The notes beneath the pieces were generated by a model. The model saw nothing but the letters and a program-made list of their open reading frames with translations, was not told where the DNA came from and searched no databases. Shown piece after piece: positions 1 to 6,443 of a stretch of 7,721 nucleotides of DNA. This DNA comes from Gemmatimonadota bacterium (GTDB lineage Bacteria > Gemmatimonadota > Gemmatimonadetes > Gemmatimonadales > GWC2-71-9). A program made the translations under genes and the position numbers. The DNA lies in contig SMVY01000148.1 of the NCBI GenBank assembly GCA_004357415.1, positions 1-7,721 of the forward strand. The letters are read 5' to 3'. Position 1 is the first letter of the stretch. Each line of letters opens with the position of its first letter.

Positions 1-1197
1 CCAATACGACTCCTTCGGCTTCGCCAGCTTGAACGCCGTGTAGCGCTTGCACGCGAAGTACAACGGCACCACCCCGACCACCCACACCAGATAGAGTACG
101 CCGTAGCCGGTCCCGTTCCGGAACGGCAGGCCGATCAGCATGAACAGCCAGATGTGCGCCAGATAGAAGAACATCGGCGACCGGCCGTACCCGTCGAGGA
201 CCCGGCGCCAGGTTGTTGGCAGGTGTGGCAAGACGCCGAGGAGCATGAGGTTGATGCCCAGCGTGAGCGACAGGAACGTCAGGCTGGGCGGATACTTGGT
301 CACGTTCAGGAAATCGATGACCGTGGGGCCCGGCACCGAGTGGTGGTTGCCGAAGCCGTCGCCGACTCGCATCACCAGGAACAACACCAAGAGCGCGGCT
401 CCCGTGCCGGTGGCGATGCGGACGAATGAGGCCGGTTTGTTACGCGCCAAACGGCCCAGCGCCATGCCGCACAGGGTAACGCCCAGCCACGGGAGCACGG
501 CGTAGATGACGAACACGAATCCAGTGACGCCGGGCACGTTGATGAGGCGCACCAACGGGTTGAACTGCACCATGGCCTGCGCCGCATCGGGTGTGAGAAC
601 CTGGCTCGCCACCATGGCTCCCAGGCCGGTCGCCAGGAGCGCCGCCGAGGGGAGGGCGGAGACCAGGCCCGCGATCACCATCGACAGTCCCAGGGCCGTC
701 AGCACGCCGAACAGGACACCGCCGGTGAACGCACCTACGGGGCCGGCAATGGCCGGCCAGAACGCCTCGGGGTTGGCGACGAGGAACCCGGTAATCCACG
801 CGGGGTTCTCGATGAACTGGTTGATCAGCACCAGCAACAATCCGCGGGTCACGAAGTAGCGGGCGATGCGGCCCTGGGTCCACCCGAGTCCGCCGCGCGA
901 CTCCCGAAACAGCGCCATCCCTGCGCCCATCAGCAGAAAGAAACCCGGCGCGCTCAAGTGAGTGATTGCCCGGGTGAAGAAGGCGATGGCGCTGGGATAC
1001 TCGGGGAGCGGCACACCCCAGTACTCGCCGGGGTGGCGCTTGGCCACGAAGAACGCCACATGGTCGATGGCCATCACCACCATCACCAAGCCGCGCAGGA
1101 GGTCGAGCTGGGTCAGCCGGTTCGAGGCCGCTGTGACTGCGGGCACTACGTCGGCTGGAATGGCAGCGACCTCACGTGGCGTAGCGGTGTCGGTCAC
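1..1197 (-). CDS. DUF1624 / HGSNAT-catalytic-domain membrane acyltransferase-like protein (3' end cut by window edge)
   Basis: My own reading of the minus strand gives 399 open codons from a GTG at 1197-1195 to the window edge; there is no stop codon, so the last few residues are missing. The start is well fixed: GGAGGAG (1207-1201) sits just upstream, an in-frame TAA lies at 1260-1258, and no other start codon lies between. After a polar tail of about 30 residues comes QLDLLRGLVMVVMAIDHV (about 30-47), the D-x-x-R-G ... D-H signature of the DUF1624 / heparan-alpha-glucosaminide N-acetyltransferase catalytic family. Many hydrophobic segments follow (about nine or ten), then KYPPSLTFL near 301-309 and PMFFYLAHIWL near 341-351, both typical of that family. 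Members are integral inner-membrane proteins thought to move acyl groups across the membrane onto sugars; the substrate here is unknown. It is transcribed away from the DHS-like gene. The family call is firm; the function is inferred. Confidence 0.85.
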   Translation of the reverse strand, partial: MTDTATPREVAAIPADVVPAVTAASNRLTQLDLLRGLVMVVMAIDHVAFFVAKRHPGEYWGVPLPEYPSAIAFFTRAITHLSAPGFFLLMGAGMALFRESRGGLGWTQGRIARYFVTRGLLLVLINQFIENPAWITGFLVANPEAFWPAIAGPVGAFTGGVLFGVLTALGLSMVIAGLVSALPSAALLATGLGAMVASQVLTPDAAQAMVQFNPLVRLINVPGVTGFVFVIYAVLPWLGVTLCGMALGRLARNKPASFVRIATGTGAALLVLFLVMRVGDGFGNHHSVPGPTVIDFLNVTKYPPSLTFLSLTLGINLMLLGVLPHLPTTWRRVLDGYGRSPMFFYLAHIWLFMLIGLPFRNGTGYGVLYLVWVVGVVPLYFACKRYTAFKLAKPKESYW

Positions 1198-1200
1198 GGA

Positions 1201-1207
1201 CTCCTCC
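1201..1207 (-). promoter_or_regulatory. Ribosome binding site of the DUF1624-family gene
   Basis: GGAGGAG reads on the minus strand and ends 3 nt before the GTG at 1197; its GGAGG core is 5 nt away. It is the strongest Shine-Dalgarno sequence in the window and fixes a GTG start that has no in-frame ATG alternative upstream. Confidence 0.8.
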
Positions 1208-1228
1208 GGGATGGGTGCGGAATCGTAA

Positions 1229-1328
1229 TGGAATGGGCTCCGAGAATCTGGAGTGGCTTAGCCCTCTTTGTCCAATTCCGTCCCTCCTAGTCCCCCCGCG
1301 AGTTTCGAGTATCTTCCAACCCATTCCA
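1229..1328. repeat. Spaced 9-bp perfect inverted repeat bracketing the divergent promoter region
   Basis: TGGAATGGG (1229-1237) is matched by its exact reverse complement CCCATTCCA (1320-1328), with 82 nt between them. One arm ends 31 nt before the minus-strand GTG and the other 19 nt before the plus-strand ATG. The layout resembles a pair of half-operators for co-regulation of the divergent genes, but a 9-bp match in 150 bp can occur by chance a few percent of the time. Confidence 0.4.
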
Positions 1329-1347
1329 CAACGGCGAGCATCTTCGC

Positions 1348-2499
1348 ATGACCAAACGCGCCAACGCCTATCTCCGCGGCAGCCGGATCGACCCCAGTGG
1401 CATCACCGGCCAGGAAACGGTGGCGGACCTGGTCGACGGTGCTTTTCTGGCCTACAACGGCGGACGGCTGCGCGAGGGGTGCCAGCTGTTCGTCCAGCAG
1501 ATGCTCGATCCCGACGTGACGGTCGGCGTCAGCCTCACCGGCGCCATGACACCGGCCGGGCTCGGCATGAGCAGCCTCATCCCGCTCATGGAGGCTGGGT
1601 TCATCGACTGGATCGTCTCCACCGGCGCCAATCTGTACCACGATTGTCACTTCGGGCTGGGTTTGGCAATGCACCAGGGGTCGCCGTTCGTCGACGACGT
1701 CGAACTCAGGGACCATGGCGTCGTCAGGATCTACGACATTCTGTTCGACTATGACGTATTGCTGTCGACGGACGACTTCACCCGCCAGGTCTCGGCTCGC
1801 CCGGAATTCCAGCGCAGCATGAGCACGGCGGAATACCACTATCTATTGGGCGGCTACGTCCGCGAGCGAGAAAAGGCCCTGGGCCTCACCCGTCGGTCGG
1901 TTCTGAGTACGGCACACGACTTGGACGTCCCCATCTACACCAGTTCCCCGGGAGACAGTTCCTTGGGGATGAACGTGGCCGAGCTGGCGCTCGACGGCAA
2001 TCTGCTCACCTTCGACGTGACGGCCGACGTCAACGAGACCACCGCCATTGTCCTGGCCGCCAAGCGCTCGGGTGGTCGCCACGCGGCCATCATGATCGGC
2101 GGCGGTAGTCCCAAGAACTTCCTGCTGCAGACCGAGCCTCAGATCCAGGAAGTGCTGGGTATCGACGAGAAAGGCCACGACTATTTCTTTCAGATGACCG
2201 ACGCCCGGCCCGACACCGGCGGGTTGTCCGGGGCGACGGCCGCCGAGGCGGTCAGTTGGGGCAAGGTGGATCCCGACAGGATTGCGGATTCGGTGGTTGC
2301 CTACGTGGACTCGACGGTGGCCCTCCCGATCCTCACGGCGTACGCGCTCAATCGCCATGAGCCCCGGCCGGTCAAACGCCTCTACCAGAAGCGGGATGAG
2401 ATGATGACCCTCCTGCTCGATGAGTATCGTGCCGCCAAGGAGAGTCGGGACCAGCGCGCTGTGGCCGCCACGACGTCAATGACGCGCGGCGGCGGCTGA
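1348..2499 (+). CDS. Deoxyhypusine synthase-like protein (bacterial homospermidine-biosynthesis family)
   Basis: A complete protein of 383 residues from ATG to TGA, close to the usual deoxyhypusine synthase length of about 330-380. In eukaryotes and archaea DHS uses NAD and spermidine to put an aminobutyl group on a lysine of eIF5A. Bacteria lack eIF5A, and this bacterial clade is usually assigned to homospermidine/polyamine synthesis. EAVSWGK at 300-306 matches the active-site block of human DHS, with Lys306 in the place of the lysine that forms the enzyme intermediate (human K329). STGANLYHD (91-99) and GGGSPKNFLLQ (251-261) align with the NAD- and spermidine-binding segments. The KHH of the human enzyme is KNF here (256-258), and the Glu of human TAGGVEED is His98. 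The C-terminal 25 residues are polar and probably disordered. The fold and family are certain; the acceptor substrate is not. No polyamine gene adjoins it. Confidence 0.88.
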   Translation: MTKRANAYLRGSRIDPSGITGQETVADLVDGAFLAYNGGRLREGCQLFVQQMLDPDVTVGVSLTGAMTPAGLGMSSLIPLMEAGFIDWIVSTGANLYHDCHFGLGLAMHQGSPFVDDVELRDHGVVRIYDILFDYDVLLSTDDFTRQVSARPEFQRSMSTAEYHYLLGGYVREREKALGLTRRSVLSTAHDLDVPIYTSSPGDSSLGMNVAELALDGNLLTFDVTADVNETTAIVLAAKRSGGRHAAIMIGGGSPKNFLLQTEPQIQEVLGIDEKGHDYFFQMTDARPDTGGLSGATAAEAVSWGKVDPDRIADSVVAYVDSTVALPILTAYALNRHEPRPVKRLYQKRDEMMTLLLDEYRAAKESRDQRAVAATTSMTRGGG

Positions 2500-2588
2500 C
2501 GTCCCGGAGATTCTCCCAACTCCCGAGCCGACCGAACGCCACCCCCGGCCCAGCCGGTCCTGACCGCCTCGAGCTGCGTCATCGCCAT

Positions 2589-2616
2589 CATGACCGGCGT
2601 CCTCACCGTGGTCATG
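2589..2616. repeat. 7-bp inverted repeat with 14-nt loop
   Basis: CATGACC (2589-2595) pairs with GGTCATG (2610-2616). It lies 90 nt after the DHS stop and about 260 nt before the GAF start. There is no following T-run, so an intrinsic terminator is unlikely; it could be an operator or a chance match. Confidence 0.35.
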
Positions 2617-2678
2617 GACCGGGCCTCAACTAGGGTCGCGGACACGTTGCGGGGGCTGGAATCGGCATCCTGGGCTAC

Positions 2679-2693
2679 CGGGGCTGATCCCCG
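2679..2693. repeat. Small GC hairpin in the DHS-GAF gap
   Basis: CGGGG, five bases CTGAT, then CCCCG form a short all-GC stem. The sequence after it (TATCTCC) has no clear T-tract. It may be a weak terminator or RNA element; the support is only the local symmetry. Confidence 0.3.
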
Positions 2694-2877
2694 TATCTCC
2701 AACTCCCGTCAAGCCTTACCGCTTCCGGCATTGCGCGACCTGCAAGGCTCTTCACCGTCGAAAACTTGACAGCCGCGCCATCGGCCGACCCATTGCAGGG
2801 ATGGTAACCGATTGCCATGCAACGAGTTCGTCAGACCGACTCGAATCGGCACAACTCATGCACCTTCATTAGTCACC

Positions 2878-4485
2878 ATGGCTAACGCCCGTAAGTTGGA
2901 TTCGCCCCAGGAGCACGGACACTCCGATCTGCCGTCGAGCCCGGTGCCGGTGCTGCGTCTGCGTGGGACGATGTGGGATCCCGTTGCGCTCGATACCTGG
3001 CGCGAGGCACTGTCCAGTTTGGTGCGTCCGGAGGTGCCCCATGAGCTGATGGGGCTGTGGCTGTTCCCGGGAGACGGCGAGGCGGTTTTGTTGGGCCCGA
3101 GCGACCTGGCGGCCGACCACCTGACGGTGCCGCTGCCCGATCCGCAGGTCGATCCCGCGGATCTGTGGCGCCTGGAGGAGCGGGTGCGTGACGCCGGCTA
3201 CGGCTCGTCCCTGGCGATGGCCGTGCCGCACGGTGACCGGGATGTCGGGCTGGTGCTGCTCGCCACCCTCGACGCCGACAAGTATCACGACCAGGAGGTC
3301 TCGTTCCTGCGCGGCATCGTGGCCGGGTTGGGTCCCACCATGGCCCGCGTGGCACAGCAGTGGGACCACCAGCCTGCAGCGGAGCACCAGGGTGAGCCAC
3401 CGCTCTATCGTCGCCGCAACGAGCCGGGACGGGCCCTGCTCGAATTGCGAGATTTGTTGGCCGATCTGGCCGATACGGTGGCCATCAGCAAGACCCCAGC
3501 GTCGTTGGCGGCAGGATTGTCCCACGCCCTCTCGGCGGTGGTGCCCCACGACCGAATTGAAATCGTGGTGCCGCATCCGCCGCGGAACGACTTCTACCGC
3601 TTGGGTGCTCATGAGGAGGGGCCGCTCTTCTCGCACTCGGAGCTGTCGGTCAAGGCGGAGGACTTCGACGCCGTGGGCCTGTTCGGGGATGACGGGGTAT
3701 TGATCGTCGATGATGCCACCAGCGATTCCCGGGGGCCGGTGTGGCCCTCGCAAGACCCTGCCTCGGAACGGGTGAAGGCCGTGGTCGGCGCCCGCCTGGG
3801 GTTGGAGGGCCGGCCGGTCGGCTATCTGCTGCTCGGTAGTCTCGGTCCGGGCATGTACCGTGACGAAGACGTCGAGGCGCTGAAGACCATCGCCCCGCTA
3901 ATCGCGCCACGAGTGCAGGAGTTCTCCCTCGCGGCCCAAGTGAAGACCCTGAAATCCCACCTGGGGGTGCTCCGGCAGGCCCCGTCACACATGGGCCGCA
4001 TGGCTCAACTGTTGGCCACCACGGCCCACCTGGGAGTGGCGACCAGGATGTTTACCGAGGAGGCCAGTGCCGTCCTCCCGTTCGAGCGCCTGGAATTTGC
4101 GCTCCGGGTGGGACGCGAGGATGAAGTGGTGGTGGTGTCACCCGGTGACGCCCGGCCGCTGAGCGATCTCCCGGTAGTGGACGTATCCGGGACCGAGTTG
4201 GCACGGGTGCTTCGCTCCGAGATCACCCACGCCCTGGCGGCGGCGACTGTACCGAGTGATCCCGGCGCCGGCACCCCGAGCGCCGCGCTGGTGGTACCGC
4301 TCAGGGTCGCCGGTCGCGTGCTCGGCACCATGACCATCGTCGCCACCGGCGACACTTCGTTCGGCCCGGCCGACGTGGTGCTGGCCCAGCAACTGGCCGA
4401 CATCGCCGCACCCCACCTGGAACTCTACCGCCGGGCCGCCCTGTCGAGCGGACCCTCGGGCAGCCGGCGGCGGATCGGACGGTAG
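2878..4485 (+). CDS. Triple GAF-domain protein without output domain
   Basis: 535 residues from the ATG at 2878; the same frame opens at a TTG at 2812, adding 22 residues that do not look like protein. I prefer the ATG although it lacks a Shine-Dalgarno sequence; AGGGA at 2797-2801 would serve the TTG with a 10-nt spacer. Three GAF-like units can be read, each an alpha/beta block ending in a 'G.vlG.l.l' strand and a closing helix: about 36-162 (core DVGLVLLATLDADKYHDQE), 187-350 (core GRPVGYLLLGSLGPGMYRDE) and 375-520 (core GRVLGTMTIVATGDTSFGPA). GAF domains bind small molecules such as cyclic nucleotides or tetrapyrroles, or serve as dimerisation modules. There is no signal peptide, membrane segment, HTH, histidine kinase, PP2C or GGDEF domain, so the protein is probably a cytoplasmic sensor or scaffold acting through a partner. 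The basic tail SRRRIGR ends it. No ligand can be assigned; the domain call rests on fold-level pattern. Confidence 0.75.
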   Translation: MANARKLDSPQEHGHSDLPSSPVPVLRLRGTMWDPVALDTWREALSSLVRPEVPHELMGLWLFPGDGEAVLLGPSDLAADHLTVPLPDPQVDPADLWRLEERVRDAGYGSSLAMAVPHGDRDVGLVLLATLDADKYHDQEVSFLRGIVAGLGPTMARVAQQWDHQPAAEHQGEPPLYRRRNEPGRALLELRDLLADLADTVAISKTPASLAAGLSHALSAVVPHDRIEIVVPHPPRNDFYRLGAHEEGPLFSHSELSVKAEDFDAVGLFGDDGVLIVDDATSDSRGPVWPSQDPASERVKAVVGARLGLEGRPVGYLLLGSLGPGMYRDEDVEALKTIAPLIAPRVQEFSLAAQVKTLKSHLGVLRQAPSHMGRMAQLLATTAHLGVATRMFTEEASAVLPFERLEFALRVGREDEVVVVSPGDARPLSDLPVVDVSGTELARVLRSEITHALAAATVPSDPGAGTPSAALVVPLRVAGRVLGTMTIVATGDTSFGPADVVLAQQLADIAAPHLELYRRAALSSGPSGSRRRIGR

Positions 4486-4490
4486 GGGAG

Positions 4491-4511
4491 TGCGCAGGTC
4501 GCAGTGCGCAG
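4491..4511. repeat. Three tandem 7-bp repeats just after the GAF gene
   Basis: TGCGCAG, GTCGCAG and TGCGCAG stand head to tail, starting 6 nt after the GAF stop codon. TGCGCA is itself palindromic, so GCGCA (4492-4496) can also pair with TGCGC (4505-4509) as a hairpin. A second small inverted repeat, GCAGT-TG-ACTGC, follows at 4508-4519. The element lies between convergent genes and could help end transcription, but no T-run follows directly. Confidence 0.6.
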
Positions 4512-4551
4512 TTGACTGCCGGGGGGCGCCGTATTTCTCCCGTTGCCACCT

Positions 4552-4586
4552 ACGCCCCACGCCCCACGCACGACGCACCACGCACC
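4552..4586. repeat. Five tandem 7-bp repeats (ACGCMCS type) in the convergent gap
   Basis: ACGCCCC, ACGCCCC, ACGCACG, ACGCACC and ACGCACC run without interruption and end 10 nt before the permease stop codon on the minus strand. Read on that strand the unit is GGTGCGT / GGGGCGT. Its CGCAC core (4567-4571, 4574-4578, 4581-4585) is complementary to the GTGCG of the first array (4490-4494, 4504-4508), so the two arrays could pair in a transcript from either direction. Confidence 0.7.
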
Positions 4587-4596
4587 CAACCACCAC

Positions 4597-5415
4597 CTAT
4601 CCCCGTCCCGCCACCACCATCCGCGTACCCCATACAACCAGCAACAGTGACCCGAACGCCACCACCACCATCGGTCCGGTCGGCAGGTCCCACTGAAAAG
4701 ACGCGGCCAGCCCTCCGGCCGAGGCGATGAGGCCCGCGATCCAGGCGATGATGGTCAGCGGCGCAGGCTTGTCGGTGAACTGAAACGCTACTGCGGCGGG
4801 CACCACGAGGAATGAGAACACCAGCAATACGCCGACGATGGGTACCGAGAAGGTGATCACCACGCCGAACAGAAGATAGAAGGCGAAGTCCCACGCCTTG
4901 ATGTTCCACCCTTTGGCCGCGGCTTCGCTGGGTGCCAGGGAGATGGTGAGGAACCGGTGTCGCAACAGGAACTGCACCACCCCGAGCACGGCATAGATGC
5001 CTGCCAAGGTGAAGATGGTTGGCCAGGTGACCCACAGCAGGTTGCCGACCAGAAGTTCCTTGATGGCCTCGCCGCCGTGCGGCACCCTGTCGGCGACGAG
5101 GATCGCCATGGCGGCAGCTACGACATACACGATGCCGATGATGGCTTCCTGGGGAACGCGGCCGCGTTTGCCGGTCCGTGTCAGGGAAAACACCAATGCG
5201 CCAAAGGTGGTGAATCCCAGCGACCACGCGAGGGCAACGGGCGAGTCGTGGTCGACCCCCGTCAGGAGGGCCACCGTCCCGCCGAGTGCGGCCATCTGCG
5301 CCAGGGCGAGGTCGACGAAGATGACTCCGCGCGCCAGTACGTGCACGCCCAGGTACGAATGCAGCGCCACGATCACCAGGCACGCGGCCAGCGGTGGCAA
5401 CAACAATTCCAGCAT
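4597..5415 (-). CDS. Metal ABC transporter permease, ABC-3 family (ZnuB/TroC/MntB-like)
   Basis: 272 residues, the normal length for ABC-3 permeases (about 260-290). It is almost wholly hydrophobic, with about eight membrane segments. GVHVLARGVIFVDLALAQMA at about 23-42 is the characteristic early motif of this family, and VPIVGVLLVFSFLVVPAAVA near 193-212 is the conserved late helix pair. It forms the inner-membrane channel that takes Zn2+, Mn2+ or a similar ion from the binding protein encoded just upstream, driven by a separate ATPase. The ATG at 5415 is chosen over an out-of-frame ATG at 5419 because it lies 6 nt from the GGAG of the coupled ribosome site. It is the last gene of the minus-strand operon, convergent with the GAF gene. 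The family is certain; the metal is not. Confidence 0.93.
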   Translation of the reverse strand: MLELLLPPLAACLVIVALHSYLGVHVLARGVIFVDLALAQMAALGGTVALLTGVDHDSPVALAWSLGFTTFGALVFSLTRTGKRGRVPQEAIIGIVYVVAAAMAILVADRVPHGGEAIKELLVGNLLWVTWPTIFTLAGIYAVLGVVQFLLRHRFLTISLAPSEAAAKGWNIKAWDFAFYLLFGVVITFSVPIVGVLLVFSFLVVPAAVAFQFTDKPAPLTIIAWIAGLIASAGGLAASFQWDLPTGPMVVVAFGSLLLVVWGTRMVVAGRG

Positions 5416-5421
5416 CCATTA

Positions 5422-5427
5422 CTCCTA
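5422..5427 (-). promoter_or_regulatory. Permease ribosome binding site overlapping the upstream stop codon
   Basis: TAGGAG on the minus strand contains the TAG stop of the binding-protein gene, and its GGAG (5425-5422) is 6 nt before the permease ATG at 5415. Terminating ribosomes stop directly on the site, so the two genes are probably translationally coupled. Confidence 0.75.
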
Positions 5428-6438
5428 TCGATAGGCTGCGGATAAGTTGTCGATCCAGGTGTCGACCAACTGGAAGTAGCTGTCATCACCCTCCGTGTTC
5501 TCCGACACGATCACGGCCGTGGCGCCGGTGCGCTCGGCGACCTGATGGATCTGACTCCTGGAGTAGTAGTTCGCCGCGAAGATCGCCGGGATCTGTTGCC
5601 GCCGCATGAGGTCGATGAGATCCCGCACGTGTCTTGGGGTTGGTGGAATCCCCAAGCGGGGCTCGACGTAGTCGACGCAAGGAATTCCGAATCGGCGACT
5701 GAAATACGACCACTCACGGTGATAGCACACCATTTCTTTGTCCCGCAGCACGCGTCCGGTACCGAACCATCCGTCCAAGCGATCCGCTAGGGCCTTTCCT
5801 TGATACGGTGTCTCGACCAGGAAGGCGTAGAGCCGATCGGTGGACAGCAGTTGCTTGGCCGTCTCCGGTGTGAGGATGGTGACCAGTTCCTCGCCGATGA
5901 GGCCCTCGAGAATGCGCCGCTCGAAATCGAGCAGCCGTTCCTCGAAGAATGTGGCATCGTTGGGGGCGACCCGCTTCAGCCCAGCCATGATGTTACGGCC
6001 GATGATCATGGCGTTGAGCGGATCGGTCACGATGTGGGGATTGCCGAAGACGTGCAGGTCCCCCTGGCTCCGATCGAGCGAGGTAGGCACTTCCAACAAA
6101 GCCACTCCCTGGGATGCCGAGACGTAGCCTGGAGACCCGGGAACGACGCTTCGGTTGCCGGCGCGGTCCAGCAGGGCCGGGACCCACAGCTCCAAATCCA
6201 TGCCGGTGGTGACGAACAGGTCGGCATCCCGGAGGATGGTGATGTAGCTCGGTTTCGGTTGGATGAAGTGGGCGTCTTCGTTGCCCCGTGCGATGGACGT
6301 CACGGTGGCGCGGTCTCCCGTGAGCTCCCGCGCGATAGCAGCGTAGGTGGTGAGGGTCGTCACCACATGGATCTCTTGCTGGGCTCCGGCCACGGTGAGC
6401 GAGGCCAGCAGTAACGGAGTTGCAAGCATCATCATCAT
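5425..6438 (-). CDS. Metal ABC transporter periplasmic substrate-binding protein (TroA/ZnuA family)
   Basis: 337 residues. A hydrophobic leader (about 1-19, ending VAGA-QQ) suggests Sec export, although its n-region has no Lys or Arg. There is no lipobox Cys, so the product is probably soluble in the periplasm. The cluster A-1 pattern is clear: NEDAHFIQPKPS (53-64) with His57, GNPHIVTDP (132-140) with His135, and VCYHREWSYFSRRFGI (237-252) with His240. These are the usual first three metal ligands. His as the third ligand is the arrangement known from Zn-binding TroA and ZnuA rather than the Glu of Mn-binding PsaA/MntC. The fourth ligand is not clear; Glu314 in VSENTEGDDSYF is a candidate. 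The long His-rich loop common in zinc-specific ZnuA proteins is absent. The gene follows the barrel protein after 2 nt and precedes the permease by 9 nt. Zn is the best guess but specificity is inferred. Confidence 0.92.
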   Translation of the reverse strand: MMMMLATPLLLASLTVAGAQQEIHVVTTLTTYAAIARELTGDRATVTSIARGNEDAHFIQPKPSYITILRDADLFVTTGMDLELWVPALLDRAGNRSVVPGSPGYVSASQGVALLEVPTSLDRSQGDLHVFGNPHIVTDPLNAMIIGRNIMAGLKRVAPNDATFFEERLLDFERRILEGLIGEELVTILTPETAKQLLSTDRLYAFLVETPYQGKALADRLDGWFGTGRVLRDKEMVCYHREWSYFSRRFGIPCVDYVEPRLGIPPTPRHVRDLIDLMRRQQIPAIFAANYYSRSQIHQVAERTGATAVIVSENTEGDDSYFQLVDTWIDNLSAAYR

Positions 6439-6443
6439 CCTCA
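6427..6443 (-). promoter_or_regulatory. Start region with four consecutive ATG codons behind an overlapping GAGG
   Basis: On the minus strand the upstream stop TGA (6443-6441) is followed by GG and then ATG four times (6438-6427). The only Shine-Dalgarno match, GAGG (6442-6439), touches the first ATG but is 6 nt from the third (6432) and 9 nt from the fourth (6429). The real start is therefore more likely the third or fourth ATG, shortening the protein by two or three residues. Confidence 0.65.

Larger units (their letters stand above)
1198..1347. promoter_or_regulatory. Divergent intergenic region with promoters for both flanking genes
   Basis: These 150 bp separate the start codons of two divergently transcribed genes, so both promoters should lie here. 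I see no convincing sigma70 -35/-10 pair in either direction; GATACT on the minus strand (near 1308-1313) is only a weak -10 candidate. The clearest structure is the 9-bp inverted repeat listed separately. The DHS-like gene has only a weak Shine-Dalgarno candidate, GGCGAG at 1333-1338, 9 nt before its ATG. Confidence 0.45.
2500..2877. other. 378-bp gap without a convincing gene, probably terminator plus promoter region
   Basis: No reading frame here looks protein-like. Short frames from ATG at 2801 (24 codons) and 2817 (22 codons) end quickly. A 321-bp minus-strand frame (2382-2702) is low in complexity and starts inside the DHS-like gene, so I treat it as a shadow. The gap holds GGAGA-T-TCTCC at 2506-2516 just after the DHS stop, the inverted repeats at 2589-2616 and 2679-2693, and an isolated TTGACA at 2766-2771 with no good -10 partner. 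It presumably carries the end of the DHS transcript and the promoter of the GAF gene. Confidence 0.5.

Noticed and set aside
440..883. 147-codon minus-strand frame inside the left-edge membrane gene
   Set aside because: The other frame on the same strand reads as an intact DUF1624-family membrane protein, which shows no stop only because it leaves the window.
1258..1839. 193-codon antisense frame under the start of the DHS-like gene
   Set aside because: It is the mirror of strongly conserved DHS sequence and would run through the divergent promoter region; no independent support.
2506..2516. GGAGA-T-TCTCC symmetry after the DHS stop as a terminator
   Set aside because: The one-base centre cannot form an RNA loop without losing pairs, and no T-run follows.
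2766..2771. Perfect TTGACA -35 hexamer upstream of the GAF gene
   Set aside because: No acceptable -10 at 15-19 nt; the best (CATTGC, spacer 19) matches two of six positions. Not called a promoter.
2869..3753. 294-codon antisense frame under the GAF gene
   Set aside because: Rich in His, Gln and Arg with no family pattern; opposite a GAF-domain frame with sensible composition.
4525..4537. GGCGCC followed by GTATTTC as an intrinsic terminator for the GAF gene
   Set aside because: The stem is at most 3 bp plus a self-palindrome and the T-run is only three; too weak to list as a feature.
4552..4586. The heptamer array as a CRISPR array
   Set aside because: The units are 7 bp and contiguous, with no spacers and no cas genes nearby.
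4550..5419. 289-codon open frame on the minus strand overlapping the metal permease, starting at an ATG 4 nt earlier
   Set aside because: Its product is Arg/Gly/Pro-rich and low in complexity, while the overlapping frame encodes a clear ABC-3 permease. Its ATG is only 2 nt from the GGAG. It is a high-GC shadow.
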